The notes: generated by a model from the sequence alone, not told the origin. Positions 1 through 8,724 are shown, counted from the stretch's first letter. The stretch: 64,000 bases of DNA from Scybalenecus merdavium (GCA_018714405.1 DVNM01000002.1:65243-129242); one strand, 5' to 3'. A program made the numbers and translations.

Positions 1-1
1 C

Positions 2-382
2 GATATTCCGGCTTACGGCACCACGCATGCGGATTTTGCATATGGGGCAGTACCGTGTGCACGCGGTCTTACTGAAGAGGAAGTCAGCGGCGCTTATGAA
101 AAGAATACCGGCAAAGTGATTGCCGAAACGTTTGAAAAGCGCGGCCTTTCGCCGGATGCGTTTCCGGCTGTGCTGGTACACCGTCATGGCCCGTTCACCT
201 GGGGCAAGGACTGCTTTAAAGCCGTGGAAAATGCGCTGATTTTGGAGGAAGTCGCCAAAATGGCTGCGCGCACCGAACGCATTGCCGCGTTTGGAGAGGC
301 GTCGGTTGGCATTGAGCCGTATCTGCTTGATAAACACTATCTGCGCAAGCACGGTAAAAATGCTTACTACGGGCAAAAATAA
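2..382 (+). CDS. araD: L-ribulose-5-phosphate 4-epimerase, C-terminal part
   Basis: Class II aldolase/adducin-family epimerase that converts L-ribulose 5-phosphate to D-xylulose 5-phosphate in cytosolic L-arabinose catabolism. The frame is open from base 2, so only the last 126 residues are present and the start lies outside the window. Seen: the GTTHADF segment and the HRHGPF segment, which carry zinc-ligand histidines in this family, and the conserved tail DKHYLRKHG...AYYGQ that holds the C-terminal catalytic tyrosine. A perfect terminator hairpin follows, so araD is probably last in an arabinose operon. Identity is confident from motif order and tail. Confidence 0.93.
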   Translation, partial: DIPAYGTTHADFAYGAVPCARGLTEEEVSGAYEKNTGKVIAETFEKRGLSPDAFPAVLVHRHGPFTWGKDCFKAVENALILEEVAKMAARTERIAAFGEASVGIEPYLLDKHYLRKHGKNAYYGQK

Positions 383-392
383 ACAAAGTTTC

Positions 393-420
393 GGGCACGG
401 CAAACGCCGTGCCCATTTTT
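393..420 (+). terminator. Intrinsic terminator after araD
   Basis: A perfect 9-bp stem, GGGCACGGC/GCCGTGCCC, with a 4-nt loop is followed by ATTTTTATTTT. It ends the araD transcript before the fucosidase gene. Confidence 0.9.
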
Positions 421-468
421 ATTTTGAGCGGATATTAAAATCTTAATACCTGCGGTTAAATTATTGTA

Positions 469-497
469 TTGATTCACGTATTTAGCTCTGTTACAAT
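469..497 (+). promoter_or_regulatory. Sigma-A-type promoter for the fucosidase gene
   Basis: TTGATT and TACAAT are separated by 17 bp. The -10 box lies 29 bases before the chosen start codon at 527, leaving a short leader that contains the GGGGGAGA ribosome binding site. Confidence 0.6.
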
Positions 498-526
498 GAA
501 TGCAGTTATGTAAATGGGGGAGAAAA

Positions 527-2074
527 ATGGACAGACTGGACCTTTATACAAGTATTGTGCCGACAACGGCGCAAAAAATCGCCCAGCGTCATACGTTCAA
601 TGTTTTTATTCACTATGGCATGAACACGTTTACCGGCAAAGAGTGGGGCACCGGCAAGGAAAGTGCGCAGTTTTTCAATCCGTCTGAGCAGGACACGGAC
701 CAGTGGCTTCGCTGCATTGCCGCCTCCGGCGCAAGCGGTGTTATTTTGACCTGTAAGCACCATGACGGCTTCTGCCTTTGGCCGACCGAAACAACAGCCC
801 ACAGCGTTAAGCATTCGCCGTATAAGGACGGAAAAGGCGATGTTGTTCGTGAGGTCAGCGACAGCTGCCGCAAGTATGGTTTGCGTTTTGGCGTTTATCT
901 TTCTCCGTGGGACCGTAACCACAGCACCTATGGTTCAGAAGCCTATAATGATGTGTATTGCCGCCAGCTCACCGAACTGCTGACCAACTACGGCGAAGTT
1001 TTCTGCGTCTGGCTGGACGGTGCCTGCGGTTCTTATATGGACAATAAACCGAAACAGCACTATGATTTTGACCGCATCTATGCCCTTGTGCGTGAATTGG
1101 CGCCGAATGCCGTGATTTCCAACTGCGGGCCGGACATACGCTGGGTCGGCAATGAGGGCGGCATCGCCCGGAAAAGTGAATGGAATGTGGTGCCGGCTTT
1201 TGCCTGCGACACCCAGTCGATCGCTGAACATTCGCAGCACGCGGATGGGGAAGACATGGTCAAAAACAGCAGTGATATCGTTGCTTCTGACCTGGGCAGC
1301 CGCAAGTTCCTGGCCGGATATGATGAATTTATGTGGTACCCGGCGGAGGTGGATGTTTCGATCCGTCCGGGCTGGTTTTACCATAAAGCGCAGGATGCCA
1401 TGGTGCGCAGTTTGGACAATCTTTTGAAAATTTATTACACATCGGTCGGCGGCAATTCTTTTTTGCTTTTGAATGTTCCGCCGGATAAGCGCGGTCTCAT
1501 TTGCGAGCAGGATGCTGAAACGCTGCGCCGGCTCGGTGCGCATTTGGCAAAGTCACGCGATCAAATCGTGGATGTGGTTTCTGTTTCTGCACCGCAAGCG
1601 GCCGAGGGCTGCGGCAGTGACAATCTGCTGGAATACAGCTACAGTGGCGAGACGGGTGATCCGCTTGCCTATTATATGCCGGAAAGGGAAGCCCAAAGTT
1701 ATACGCTGACCTTTCAGCTGGACAAGCCGCATAGCATCAACCGTGTGCAGTTGATTGAAAACACTGCATTTTCGCAGCGGATTGAAGCGTTTTCCGTCTA
1801 TGTGTATCAAAACGGACACCGAAAAAAGGTCTACGATGGTACGACTGTCGGCTTCGGGCGTATTGCCGTATTTGCCCGTGCGGTCGAAACAGACCGGGTC
1901 GAGATCGTGCTCACGTCTGTGCGCAAACGGCCTGTTCTGGAGTTTGTGGGCATTTACCGCGACAACGGTTACCGCATGAAAAAGTCGTTTTTAGAGCCTT
2001 TGAAGCTTTGGCTGCATCAAAAAAATTACGAGCTTTATGTTGCGCGCGAGAATAAAAAAAGAAAGGCAAAATAG
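527..2074 (+). CDS. Alpha-L-fucosidase, GH29 family
   Basis: A 515-residue glycoside hydrolase that releases L-fucose from fucosylated glycans. The N-terminal catalytic barrel shows HYGMNTF near residue 30, the TCKHHDGFCLWPT block, and WLDG with the presumed nucleophile Asp at about residue 164. The C-terminal 150 residues look like a beta-rich carbohydrate-binding region. No signal peptide is visible, so it probably acts in the cytosol on imported oligosaccharides. The frame opens at ATG 500, but ATG 527 is preferred because it follows GGGGGAGA at good spacing. Its neighbour araD also serves sugar use, but a terminator and a new promoter separate the two. Confidence 0.9.
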   Translation: MDRLDLYTSIVPTTAQKIAQRHTFNVFIHYGMNTFTGKEWGTGKESAQFFNPSEQDTDQWLRCIAASGASGVILTCKHHDGFCLWPTETTAHSVKHSPYKDGKGDVVREVSDSCRKYGLRFGVYLSPWDRNHSTYGSEAYNDVYCRQLTELLTNYGEVFCVWLDGACGSYMDNKPKQHYDFDRIYALVRELAPNAVISNCGPDIRWVGNEGGIARKSEWNVVPAFACDTQSIAEHSQHADGEDMVKNSSDIVASDLGSRKFLAGYDEFMWYPAEVDVSIRPGWFYHKAQDAMVRSLDNLLKIYYTSVGGNSFLLLNVPPDKRGLICEQDAETLRRLGAHLAKSRDQIVDVVSVSAPQAAEGCGSDNLLEYSYSGETGDPLAYYMPEREAQSYTLTFQLDKPHSINRVQLIENTAFSQRIEAFSVYVYQNGHRKKVYDGTTVGFGRIAVFARAVETDRVEIVLTSVRKRPVLEFVGIYRDNGYRMKKSFLEPLKLWLHQKNYELYVARENKKRKAK

Positions 2075-2089
2075 TGCACAAGTCCGGAA

Positions 2090-2790
2090 AAACAGATGTA
2101 GCAAAAGAACCTCCTGATGTTGATAAACTGTGAACCGGTCCAGAAAAAATAGATAATAGACCAAGCCCCCTGATGTAGGAAAATAAATACATCAGGGGGC
2201 TAAACTGTGCAAAAAAGAAGTTACACGCCTGTGCAGGAAATATTACCTTACCGGAAATCGCGGCGATGATTCAGGCGGGAAAAGTCAGAGAGCAATAGCA
2301 GAGTATTTTGGGTTCAAAGATGAGTATGTGGTAAAAGAACTGCTGAAACGAGAACGCCGCAAGCAAAGAAAACAGGCCGCAGGAATCACGACTCTTTTGA
2401 GGTCTCTCGAAGTGGTTAGATTTACTGTCTGAAATCCGCCGCTTTGGGAAATGGGAACAGATGAGGCAGCAGCTTTACAAGTATGGGAATCTGTTCAATC
2501 GCCAGTTCCATGCTGAAAAGCAGAATTCTGGATGGGTGCAGACATTTCTTACATTCAGACAACAGTGGTGCTCTACCTCTTCATGTTCCGTGACCTCTAC
2601 GACAACAGTATTGTTGCTTACAAAACTGGGACACAGCAGACGGTGAATTCGGTGCCGCATACTATCTGGCAGCCCTTCGGAAAGAAAAGAGGGCCGCCGC
2701 AGAGTTGCAGCTCCACAGCGACCAAAGGCTTCAGTGTATTTCCCGAGCGTCTACACGATATAGGGCAGAGTAGGACACCGGGTCGATTAT
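2090..2790 (+). pseudogene. Degraded IS3-family (IS150-like) transposase
   Basis: The DNA between the fucosidase gene and the UPF0210 gene holds decayed pieces of an IS3-family element. Around 2220-2400 one frame reads RAIAEYFGFKDEYVVKELLKR, like an OrfA helix-turn-helix region. From about 2460 the pieces NLFNRQFHAEKQ, ADISYIQTT and RDLYDNSIVAYKTG match the OrfB DDE core, and near 2690 another frame reads AELQLHSDQ, the second-Asp motif. Stops and frame changes break the series, so no active transposase is made. The last part runs close to the stop of the neighbouring minus-strand gene. Confidence 0.75.
2165..2200. repeat. 13-bp perfect inverted repeat in the IS remnant
   Basis: GCCCCCTGATGTA and its exact complement are separated by 10 bases. 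A partial copy of the same block, with GTCC..GAAAAA, CCTCCTGATGT and TAAACTGTG, lies just upstream at about 2091-2132, so the segment appears to be a decayed tandem duplication. It may be an IS end or a terminator. Confidence 0.6.
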
Positions 2791-2796
2791 TTGTGT

Positions 2797-4152
2797 TTAG
2801 TTTTTCAGGCTATGCAGCGGCGCCGGGATACGGCCGCCGCGGTGGATGAATTTGGCGGGCACTTTTGTGCTGACCGCCATGACAGGGGCGCTGCCCAGCA
2901 GGCCGCCGAATTCCAGTTCGTCGCCAACGTTTTTGCCGATTGCCGGGATCACACGGACTGCCGTTGTTTTGCCGTTTACCATACCAATGGCTGCTTCGTC
3001 CGCAATAATGCCGGAAATGACTTCGGCCGGCGTGTCACCCGGAATGGCGATCATATCGAGACCGACCGAACAAACTGCCGTCATCGCCTCCAGTTTTTCA
3101 ATGGAGAGCGCTCCGGCTCTTGCCGCATCGATCATGCCGGCATCTTCAGAAACGGGGATAAAGGCACCGGAAAGGCCGCCCACGCTGGAGGATGCCATGA
3201 CGCCGCCTTTTTTCACAGCGTCATTCAGCATGGCAAGGCAGGCCGTTGTGCCGGCACCGCCGCATTGTTCCACACCGATCTCTTCCAGAATGTGCGCCAC
3301 GCTGTCGCCGACGGCAGGCGTGGGCGCAAGAGAAAGGTCTACGATGCCAAACGGTACGCCAAGGCGTTTGGAGGCTTCCGTGCCGACGAGCTGACCCATT
3401 CGCGTTACTTTGAATGCGGTCTTTTTGATCAGCTCCGCTACTTCATTAATACTGTAGTCCGGGTGTTTGGCCAGCGCGCTGCGCACCACGCCCGGGCCGG
3501 AAACGCCGACGTTGATGACGCAGTCCGCTTCGCCTACGCCGTGGAAGGCACCGGCCATAAACGGGTTATCTTCCGGCGCGTTGCAAAATACGACCAATTT
3601 GCCGGCGCCGATACAGTCGTTGTCTTTTGTGAGTTCTGCCGTTTTGCGAATGGCTTTGCCCATCATGGCAACGGCGTCCATATTAATGCCGGCTTTGGTC
3701 GAGCCAATGTTGACAGAGGAGCAAAGGTGCTCTGTTTGCGCCAGCGCTTCGGGAATGCTCTCGATCAGGGCAAGGTCGCCGGCGGCAAATCCTTTTTGCA
3801 CCAAAGCAGAGTAACCGCCGATAAAATTGACGCCGATCGTCTGCGAAGCTTTTTCAAGCACTTTTGCATAAAGCACCGGGTCGCCGCCGCTGATGCCTGC
3901 CATAATCGCAATGGGCGTCACGCTGACGCGCTTGTTGATGATCGGAATGCCGTATTCCTTTTCGATCTGTTCGCCGGTCGCAACCAGTTTTTCAGCTTTT
4001 TTGCAGATTTTGCTGTAAATTTTGTCGCAGCTTTTCTGGATGTCGCTGTCACCGCAGTCAAGCAGGGAAATACCCATGGTGATCGTGCGGATGTCCAGGC
4101 ATTCATCCTGAATCATAGTAATGGTCTCTAAAATGTCGTTTGTGTTAATCAA
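2797..4152 (-). CDS. UPF0210 / PFL family protein (DUF711)
   Basis: A 451-residue cytosolic protein of the UPF0210 (DUF711) family, related by fold to pyruvate-formate-lyase-like proteins; its reaction is not established. Length and segments match the family: LDIRTITMGISLLDC near the start, KRVSVTPIAIMAG, GGYSALVQKG, the glycine-rich stretch SGPGVVRSAL and the end GRIPAPLHSLKN. The ATG at 4152 follows the end of the ACT-domain gene by 14 bases, so the two form one transcription unit. This ACT-UPF0210 pair is common in Firmicutes, which suggests that the small protein senses a ligand for the larger one (inference). Confidence 0.88.
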   Translation of the reverse strand: MINTNDILETITMIQDECLDIRTITMGISLLDCGDSDIQKSCDKIYSKICKKAEKLVATGEQIEKEYGIPIINKRVSVTPIAIMAGISGGDPVLYAKVLEKASQTIGVNFIGGYSALVQKGFAAGDLALIESIPEALAQTEHLCSSVNIGSTKAGINMDAVAMMGKAIRKTAELTKDNDCIGAGKLVVFCNAPEDNPFMAGAFHGVGEADCVINVGVSGPGVVRSALAKHPDYSINEVAELIKKTAFKVTRMGQLVGTEASKRLGVPFGIVDLSLAPTPAVGDSVAHILEEIGVEQCGGAGTTACLAMLNDAVKKGGVMASSSVGGLSGAFIPVSEDAGMIDAARAGALSIEKLEAMTAVCSVGLDMIAIPGDTPAEVISGIIADEAAIGMVNGKTTAVRVIPAIGKNVGDELEFGGLLGSAPVMAVSTKVPAKFIHRGGRIPAPLHSLKN

Positions 4153-4166
4153 GGCGCGCCCTCCGA

Positions 4167-4436
4167 TCAGATCCTGTGCATAGAATTGAAAATATCTTCG
4201 TGCATGATGTGGATGGACAGACCGCGCGTTTCACCCAGCTTTGCCGCCTTGTCGGAAAAATCCGTAAAAGATGCGTTGAGCCTTGAAACGTCAGCGATCA
4301 TGATCATGCAGAACATATCCTGCAGAACAGACTGTGAAACGTCCTCGATATTTGCATTAAATTCGGCGCATATGGCCGAAACGTCCGCCAGAATGCCGAC
4401 GGTGTCTTTACCAACAACTGTAATAACCGCTTTCAT
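4167..4436 (-). CDS. ACT domain protein, UPF0237 family
   Basis: An 89-residue protein made almost entirely of one ACT domain: MKAVITVVGKDTVGILADVSAICAE and the following strand-helix pattern. ACT domains bind amino acids or other small ligands and regulate partners. A strong site, TAGGAGGT, lies 7 bases before the ATG. It is first in a two-gene operon with the UPF0210 gene, transcribed from a clear promoter. The ligand is unknown. Confidence 0.88.
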   Translation of the reverse strand: MKAVITVVGKDTVGILADVSAICAEFNANIEDVSQSVLQDMFCMIMIADVSRLNASFTDFSDKAAKLGETRGLSIHIMHEDIFNSMHRI

Positions 4437-4463
4437 AGGTTTACCTCCTAAAATCCATATCGT

Positions 4464-4492
4464 ATTATATCAAAATAATTGTCTATTTTCAA
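4464..4492 (-). promoter_or_regulatory. Sigma-A promoter for the ACT-UPF0210 operon
   Basis: On the minus strand, TTGAAA (4492-4487) and a perfect TATAAT (4469-4464) are 17 bp apart, 28 bases before the ATG at 4436. Confidence 0.8.
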
Positions 4493-4541
4493 TAAACATT
4501 TGAAAGAAATCTAAAAAAGCATTTTAAAGCGCTTTTGTTTG

Positions 4542-4550
4542 TGCTATGAT
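4542..4550 (+). promoter_or_regulatory. Extended -10 promoter for the PHP gene
   Basis: TGCTATGAT is an extended -10 element (TGN plus TATGAT). The -35 region is weak. The promoter is divergent from the ACT-gene promoter 50 bases away. Confidence 0.5.
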
Positions 4551-4610
4551 ATAACCACTGATATTTACAGAAGTGAAAATTTTTTCGATGCAATCGGAGA
4601 TATAACGGTT

Positions 4611-5423
4611 ATGAGCTTAACGAATAAAGTCGACATGCACATTCATTCCGACAATTCTTTTGACGGCCACCATTCTGTGATCCTGCTTTGTGAGCATGCC
4701 TGTTTAAAGGGCGTGCGCGGTATTGCGATCACAGACCACTGCGAGATCGATTCAAAAACCATGGATTTCCGGGCGCTCACACTGAATTCTTATGTGAATT
4801 CACGCTTGGCGCAGAAGGTGTTTTCCGGCAATCTGATCGTTATGCAGGGCATTGAGCTGGGGCAGGCGATTTACAATAAACCTTTGGCCGAAAAGATTTT
4901 AAGTGAATTTGAATATGATTTTGTGCTTGGGTCTATTCATAATCTAGAAAATATGGAGGACTTCTTCTTCCTGGATTTCAAAAACTACTCTGTAGATGAC
5001 CTGATGCGGCGTTATTTCGAAGCGGAGCTCGAACTTGCGCAGTGGAACCAGTTTGACAGTCTGGCGCATTTGACCTATCCGCTGCGCTATCTTGTCGACC
5101 GTGAAGACCTGTACCTGGATTTAAAGCCGTACCAGAAACTGATCGACGAGATCCTTTTGACGCTGGTCAAAAACAACAAAGCGCTGGAGATCAACACCTC
5201 TGGCTTATTTATGAAAATGCACAGCACACTGCCGGATGCACCGGTCGTTCGCCGCTTTAAGGAACTTGGCGGCAAGTACATCACGGTCGGCTCCGATTCC
5301 CATTATGCCGACCGTATCGGCAACGGCATTGAAGAGGGCATGCAGCTGGCTAAACAGTGCGGTTTTGATTTTATTACGATCTATCATAAGCGCGAACCGG
5401 TTATGATCCCGATCGAAGACTGA
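4611..5423 (+). CDS. PHP domain phosphoesterase, HisK-like
   Basis: A 270-residue member of the PHP metal-dependent phosphoesterase family, which includes histidinol phosphatase. Seen: VDMHIHSDNSFDGHHS (metal-ligand HxH at the N-terminus), ITDHCEID, VLGSIHNL and the late GSDSHYADRIG motif, giving the usual spread of His and Asp ligands. The frame extends to TTG 4539, but ATG 4611 is preferred because it follows CGGAGA and the protein then starts at the conserved PHP strand. No other his genes are near, so histidinol phosphate is only one possible substrate. It opens a run of closely spaced same-strand genes. Confidence 0.85.
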   Translation: MSLTNKVDMHIHSDNSFDGHHSVILLCEHACLKGVRGIAITDHCEIDSKTMDFRALTLNSYVNSRLAQKVFSGNLIVMQGIELGQAIYNKPLAEKILSEFEYDFVLGSIHNLENMEDFFFLDFKNYSVDDLMRRYFEAELELAQWNQFDSLAHLTYPLRYLVDREDLYLDLKPYQKLIDEILLTLVKNNKALEINTSGLFMKMHSTLPDAPVVRRFKELGGKYITVGSDSHYADRIGNGIEEGMQLAKQCGFDFITIYHKREPVMIPIED

Positions 5424-5437
5424 AAGGCGGAAAAGAA

Positions 5438-5917
5438 ATGGACAAATTACTGCATCTTTTAATGGAAAACCCGCGTCTGACCAACGAGGAACTGGCGCAA
5501 ACGCTCGGCATGACAGAACAGGATGTTGCCGCCAAAATCGCCGAATATGAAAATCAGGGCATTATTAAGGGCTACAGCACGGTGATCGACCACGATGCCC
5601 TGCAGGATGACACGGTCACAGCCTTGATCGAAATCAAGGTGAAACCGAAATTCGGCCACGGGTTTGATGAGATCGCCGAGCGCATTGCCGCGTTGGAAGA
5701 GGTCGAAAGCGTTTACCTGATGAGCGGCAGCTACGATCTTTGCTGCATCGTCTCCGACAAATCCTTTCAGGTCGTTTCCATGTTTGTGTCCCGCCGGCTT
5801 TCGCCGCTGGAGGATATTGAATCGACCACAACGCATTTTATTTTGAAACGGTATAAAGACAGCGGTGTTTTGTTCTCCAAAAAGCCGCAGGACGACAGGG
5901 GGGTCATTTCCCTGTGA
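5438..5917 (+). CDS. Lrp/AsnC family transcriptional regulator
   Basis: A 159-residue DNA-binding protein. An N-terminal winged helix (residues 1-50, with NPRLTNEELAQTLGMTEQDVAAKI) is followed by a RAM/ligand-binding domain (ALIEIKVKP, VYLMSGSYDLCCIV). Proteins of this class form octamers and respond to amino acids. It sits 14 bases after the PHP gene and overlaps the aminotransferase start by 4 bases, so it probably controls this amino-acid operon or senses the aminotransferase substrate (inference). Confidence 0.9.
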   Translation: MDKLLHLLMENPRLTNEELAQTLGMTEQDVAAKIAEYENQGIIKGYSTVIDHDALQDDTVTALIEIKVKPKFGHGFDEIAERIAALEEVESVYLMSGSYDLCCIVSDKSFQVVSMFVSRRLSPLEDIESTTTHFILKRYKDSGVLFSKKPQDDRGVISL

Positions 5918-7095
5918 ACGATTACAGCCGTTACTTAAACAAAAAGCTGGTGCAGGTCAAGCCGTCCGGCATCCGTAAGTTTTTCAGCATCGCGCAGGAA
6001 ATGGACAATGTGATCTCTCTCGGCGTCGGTGAGCCGGATTTTCTGACGCCATGGCATGTGCGCCAAACGGGCATTGATACGCTGGAGCGCGGCTCTACAC
6101 GTTATACGGCGAATGCCGGCCTGGCTGAACTGCGTAAAGAGATCGTGCGGTTTTACAAAAGGAAGTACTTTTTGTCCTATGACCCGGCCAAAGAGGTGCT
6201 GGTCACCGTCGGCGGTTCAGAGGGTATCGACATGGCTATCCGCGCGCTTGTGGAGCCAGGCGACGAGGTCATTGTGATCGAACCGTCTTTTGTCTGCTAT
6301 AAGCCGATTGTGGAGGTGGCCGGCGGCGTCGCTGTGCCGCTTGCCGTGCGCGAGGAAGACCATTTTCGCGTAACGCCGCAGGCGCTTGAATCGGTCATTA
6401 CGCCTAAGACCAAACTGCTGGTTTTGCCGTATCCGAACAATCCGACCGGCGCCGTCATGCGCCGTGAGGACCTGGAGGCGATCGCCCCGGTGATTCAAAA
6501 GCACGATTTGTTCGTCTTGTCGGATGAGATATACAGTGAACTTACATACGGCAGCATCAGCCATGTCTCGATCGCTTCGGTAGAAGGCATGTGGGAACGC
6601 ACCGTTGTTATCAACGGTTTTTCCAAAACGTATTCCATGACCGGCTGGCGTCTTGGCTATGCGCTGGGTCCGGCGCCGGTTATTGAACAAATGACCAAAC
6701 TGCACCAGTTTGCCATTATGAGCGCACCGACCACCTCACAGTATGCCGCCATCGAGGCGCTGCGCAACGGCGATGCTGACATTTTAGAAATGGCGGAGGA
6801 GTACGACATGCGCCGCCGGTTCACCATGGCACAGTTTCGCAAGATTGGGCTGCCGTGCTTTGAGCCGGAGGGGGCGTTTTACGCGTTTCCGTGCATTCGC
6901 TCCACAGGACTGTCCTCGGAGGAATTCTGTGAACGCCTGATCAAAGAAAAACATGTGGCTGTTGTACCAGGTAACGCTTTTGGCGACTGCGGCGAAGGGT
7001 ATATCCGTGTGTCTTACTGTTATTCGATCGATGAACTGCAAAAAGCCATTCGTATCATCGGTGAATTTGTGCGTGAGTTAAAGGAAGAAAAATGA
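5914..7095 (+). CDS. PLP-dependent class I/II aminotransferase
   Basis: A 393-residue fold-type I aminotransferase of the aspartate-aminotransferase group. Seen: ISLGVGEPDFLTP (substrate arm), LVLPYPNNPTGAVM, the cofactor Asp in VLSDEIYSELTY, the Schiff-base lysine in INGFSKTYSMTGWRLGY, and the carboxylate-binding Arg region YIRVSYC. The start is GTG 5914, overlapping the regulator stop as GTGA, with GGGGGG just upstream. Aspartate, branched-chain or aromatic substrates are all possible. Translational coupling to an AsnC-type regulator is typical of amino-acid transaminases. Confidence 0.9.
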   Translation: MNDYSRYLNKKLVQVKPSGIRKFFSIAQEMDNVISLGVGEPDFLTPWHVRQTGIDTLERGSTRYTANAGLAELRKEIVRFYKRKYFLSYDPAKEVLVTVGGSEGIDMAIRALVEPGDEVIVIEPSFVCYKPIVEVAGGVAVPLAVREEDHFRVTPQALESVITPKTKLLVLPYPNNPTGAVMRREDLEAIAPVIQKHDLFVLSDEIYSELTYGSISHVSIASVEGMWERTVVINGFSKTYSMTGWRLGYALGPAPVIEQMTKLHQFAIMSAPTTSQYAAIEALRNGDADILEMAEEYDMRRRFTMAQFRKIGLPCFEPEGAFYAFPCIRSTGLSSEEFCERLIKEKHVAVVPGNAFGDCGEGYIRVSYCYSIDELQKAIRIIGEFVRELKEEK

Positions 7096-7976
7096 AATTA
7101 AAGTTAAATGCATATGCAAAAATCAATTTGATGCTTGACATCGTAGGCCGGCGCGACAATGGTTACCATGATCTTTTTATGATCATGCAGTCGGTCAGCC
7201 TGCACGACATCGTTACCTTGACGGTAGATCAAAAGAAACATGGCATTGCGCTGACCTGTTCCAAACCCGGTGTGCCGACCGATGCCTCCAATACAGCCTA
7301 CAAAGCGGCGAAAGCTTTTTTTAAATTCACCGGCATTCGGCCGTGCGGTGTGCAGATCGACCTGGTCAAAAACATTCCGCATGCCGCTGGGCTTGCCGGC
7401 GGCAGTGCAGATGCGGCCGCTGTGCTTTACGGGTTAAATAAAATTTTTGAGACGAAGCTGTCTGACCAGGCGCTGACGGAACTGGGACTGTTGGTCGGTT
7501 CTGATGTGCCGTACTGTATTTTTGGCGGCACAAAACTGGTGCAGGGCGTCGGGGATGTCATTAACAAGTTAAAAAGCATGCCGGCGTGCAGCATTGTGCT
7601 TGCTAAGCCGGAGGCTGGCGTCAGCACGGCCGCTGCTTATCAAAAGTACGATACAGACGGTAAGCAGCACACACCGCAAAAATTCCCGGTGCTGTGCGCA
7701 GTGCAAACCAGTGACCTGGAGGCCATCAGCGCCGGGCTTGCCAATGTGTTTGAACAGTTCATTGAAGTGCCGCAGCGTGTGGAAATCAAACGTATTATGC
7801 TGGACTGCGGCGCGCTTGGCACATGTATGAGCGGCAGCGGTCCCACTGTGTTTGGCCTTTTTGCGCAGCAGGAGGCAGCAGAAAAAGCGGCTGAAGTCCT
7901 GCGGCAGCAAATGCAGGATGTGTTTGTGTGCCGGCCGGTCCCGTGCGGATGCAAAATTGTAAAAAAATATGAATAA
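7092..7976 (+). CDS. ispE: 4-diphosphocytidyl-2-C-methyl-D-erythritol kinase
   Basis: A 294-residue GHMP-superfamily kinase that phosphorylates CDP-methylerythritol in the non-mevalonate (MEP) isoprenoid pathway. Seen: AYAKINLMLDIVGRRDNGYH at the N-terminus, the ATP-binding glycine-rich loop PHAAGLAGGSADAAA near residue 100, and the third motif GTCMSGSGPTVFG near residue 240. Length fits the family. The ATG overlaps the aminotransferase stop as ATGA, with GGAAGAAAA upstream. A terminator follows and also contains the binding site for spoIIR. Confidence 0.95.
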   Translation: MKLKLNAYAKINLMLDIVGRRDNGYHDLFMIMQSVSLHDIVTLTVDQKKHGIALTCSKPGVPTDASNTAYKAAKAFFKFTGIRPCGVQIDLVKNIPHAAGLAGGSADAAAVLYGLNKIFETKLSDQALTELGLLVGSDVPYCIFGGTKLVQGVGDVINKLKSMPACSIVLAKPEAGVSTAAAYQKYDTDGKQHTPQKFPVLCAVQTSDLEAISAGLANVFEQFIEVPQRVEIKRIMLDCGALGTCMSGSGPTVFGLFAQQEAAEKAAEVLRQQMQDVFVCRPVPCGCKIVKKYE

Positions 7977-7984
7977 ATTGGAAA

Positions 7985-8023
7985 AAACCTGTCTATCCTG
8001 TTGGTTGAAAGGCAGGTTTTTTT
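7985..8023 (+). terminator. Terminator after ispE, abutting the spoIIR start codon
   Basis: AAACCTGTC pairs with GGCAGGTTT (one G-T pair) and is followed by T7. The ATG of spoIIR begins at the next A, and the only Shine-Dalgarno-like bases for spoIIR (GGCAGG) are in the right arm of the stem. Confidence 0.75.
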
Positions 8024-8659
8024 ATGTCCATATTTAAACACAAGCGCTTGAAAGCCACTTTGTTTGTGAGTTTATTTTTGCTCTTTACAATGGCGTTTGC
8101 TTACATTACACCGTTTTTCGCACAAAGCCAGGCGATTGCAGATGATGTTTTGCGTCTGCACATCATCGCCAACTCCGATTCTGAAACGGACCAGGCTCTG
8201 AAATATACGGTGCGCGACGCCGTTTTGCGCAGCATGCAGGACAAGTTCCTGGGCGCGGACACGCTGGAAGAAACGGTGCGTATTGCCCAGGAAAACCGGC
8301 AGGGCATGCAGGACACGGCCAACGCAGTTTTGGCACAGAACGGCGCTGCATATGTAGCGCAGGTCACGATCGACCGGGAATATTTTAATACACGCGCTTA
8401 TGAAGAGGTCACGTTTCCGGCTGGGTGTTATGCGTCGGTCGTTATCACGCTTGGCGAGGGCGGCGGCAAAAACTGGTGGTGCGTCATGTATCCGGCCATC
8501 TGTTTGCCGGAAGTGCAAGAGGATGATTTGGACTCCGTGCTGAACGATGATGAAATGACCGTTATCGAAAGTGATAAATATGATGTTCGCTTTAAAATCG
8601 TAGAAATTTATCAGGAAATCGTTAGCTTTTTCCAGGAAAAAACGATGCATAAAAAGTAA
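8024..8659 (+). CDS. spoIIR: Stage II sporulation protein R
   Basis: A 211-residue forespore protein, secreted into the intermembrane space, that triggers SpoIIGA to process pro-sigma-E in the mother cell. Seen: an N-terminal hydrophobic export segment (residues about 10-30), then LRLHIIANSDSETDQALKYTVRDAVL and WWCVMYPAICLP, both diagnostic of SpoIIR. The ATG at 8024 directly follows a terminator U-tract. A very weak sigma-F-like pair (GTAAA, 16 bp, GGAAAAAA) lies at 7959-7987, so the promoter is unresolved. A strong terminator follows the gene. Confidence 0.93.
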   Translation: MSIFKHKRLKATLFVSLFLLFTMAFAYITPFFAQSQAIADDVLRLHIIANSDSETDQALKYTVRDAVLRSMQDKFLGADTLEETVRIAQENRQGMQDTANAVLAQNGAAYVAQVTIDREYFNTRAYEEVTFPAGCYASVVITLGEGGGKNWWCVMYPAICLPEVQEDDLDSVLNDDEMTVIESDKYDVRFKIVEIYQEIVSFFQEKTMHKK

Positions 8660-8681
8660 GCTCGTTTACAGAAAAACTGCA

Positions 8682-8724
8682 AAAGCACCGCCGTTTTACA
8701 GTCGCAGACGGCGGTGCTTTATAT
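8682..8724 (+). terminator. Intrinsic terminator after spoIIR
   Basis: A perfect 13-bp stem, AAAGCACCGCCGT/ACGGCGGTGCTTT, with a 13-nt loop. The run of T is short and A-interrupted (TTTATATA). Confidence 0.85.

Noticed and set aside
2791..4131. Long plus-strand frame of 446 codons antisense to the UPF0210 gene
   Set aside because: Its protein is Arg/His/Cys-rich with no motif, while the opposite strand encodes a well-matched family protein with a good start. It is a codon-bias shadow.
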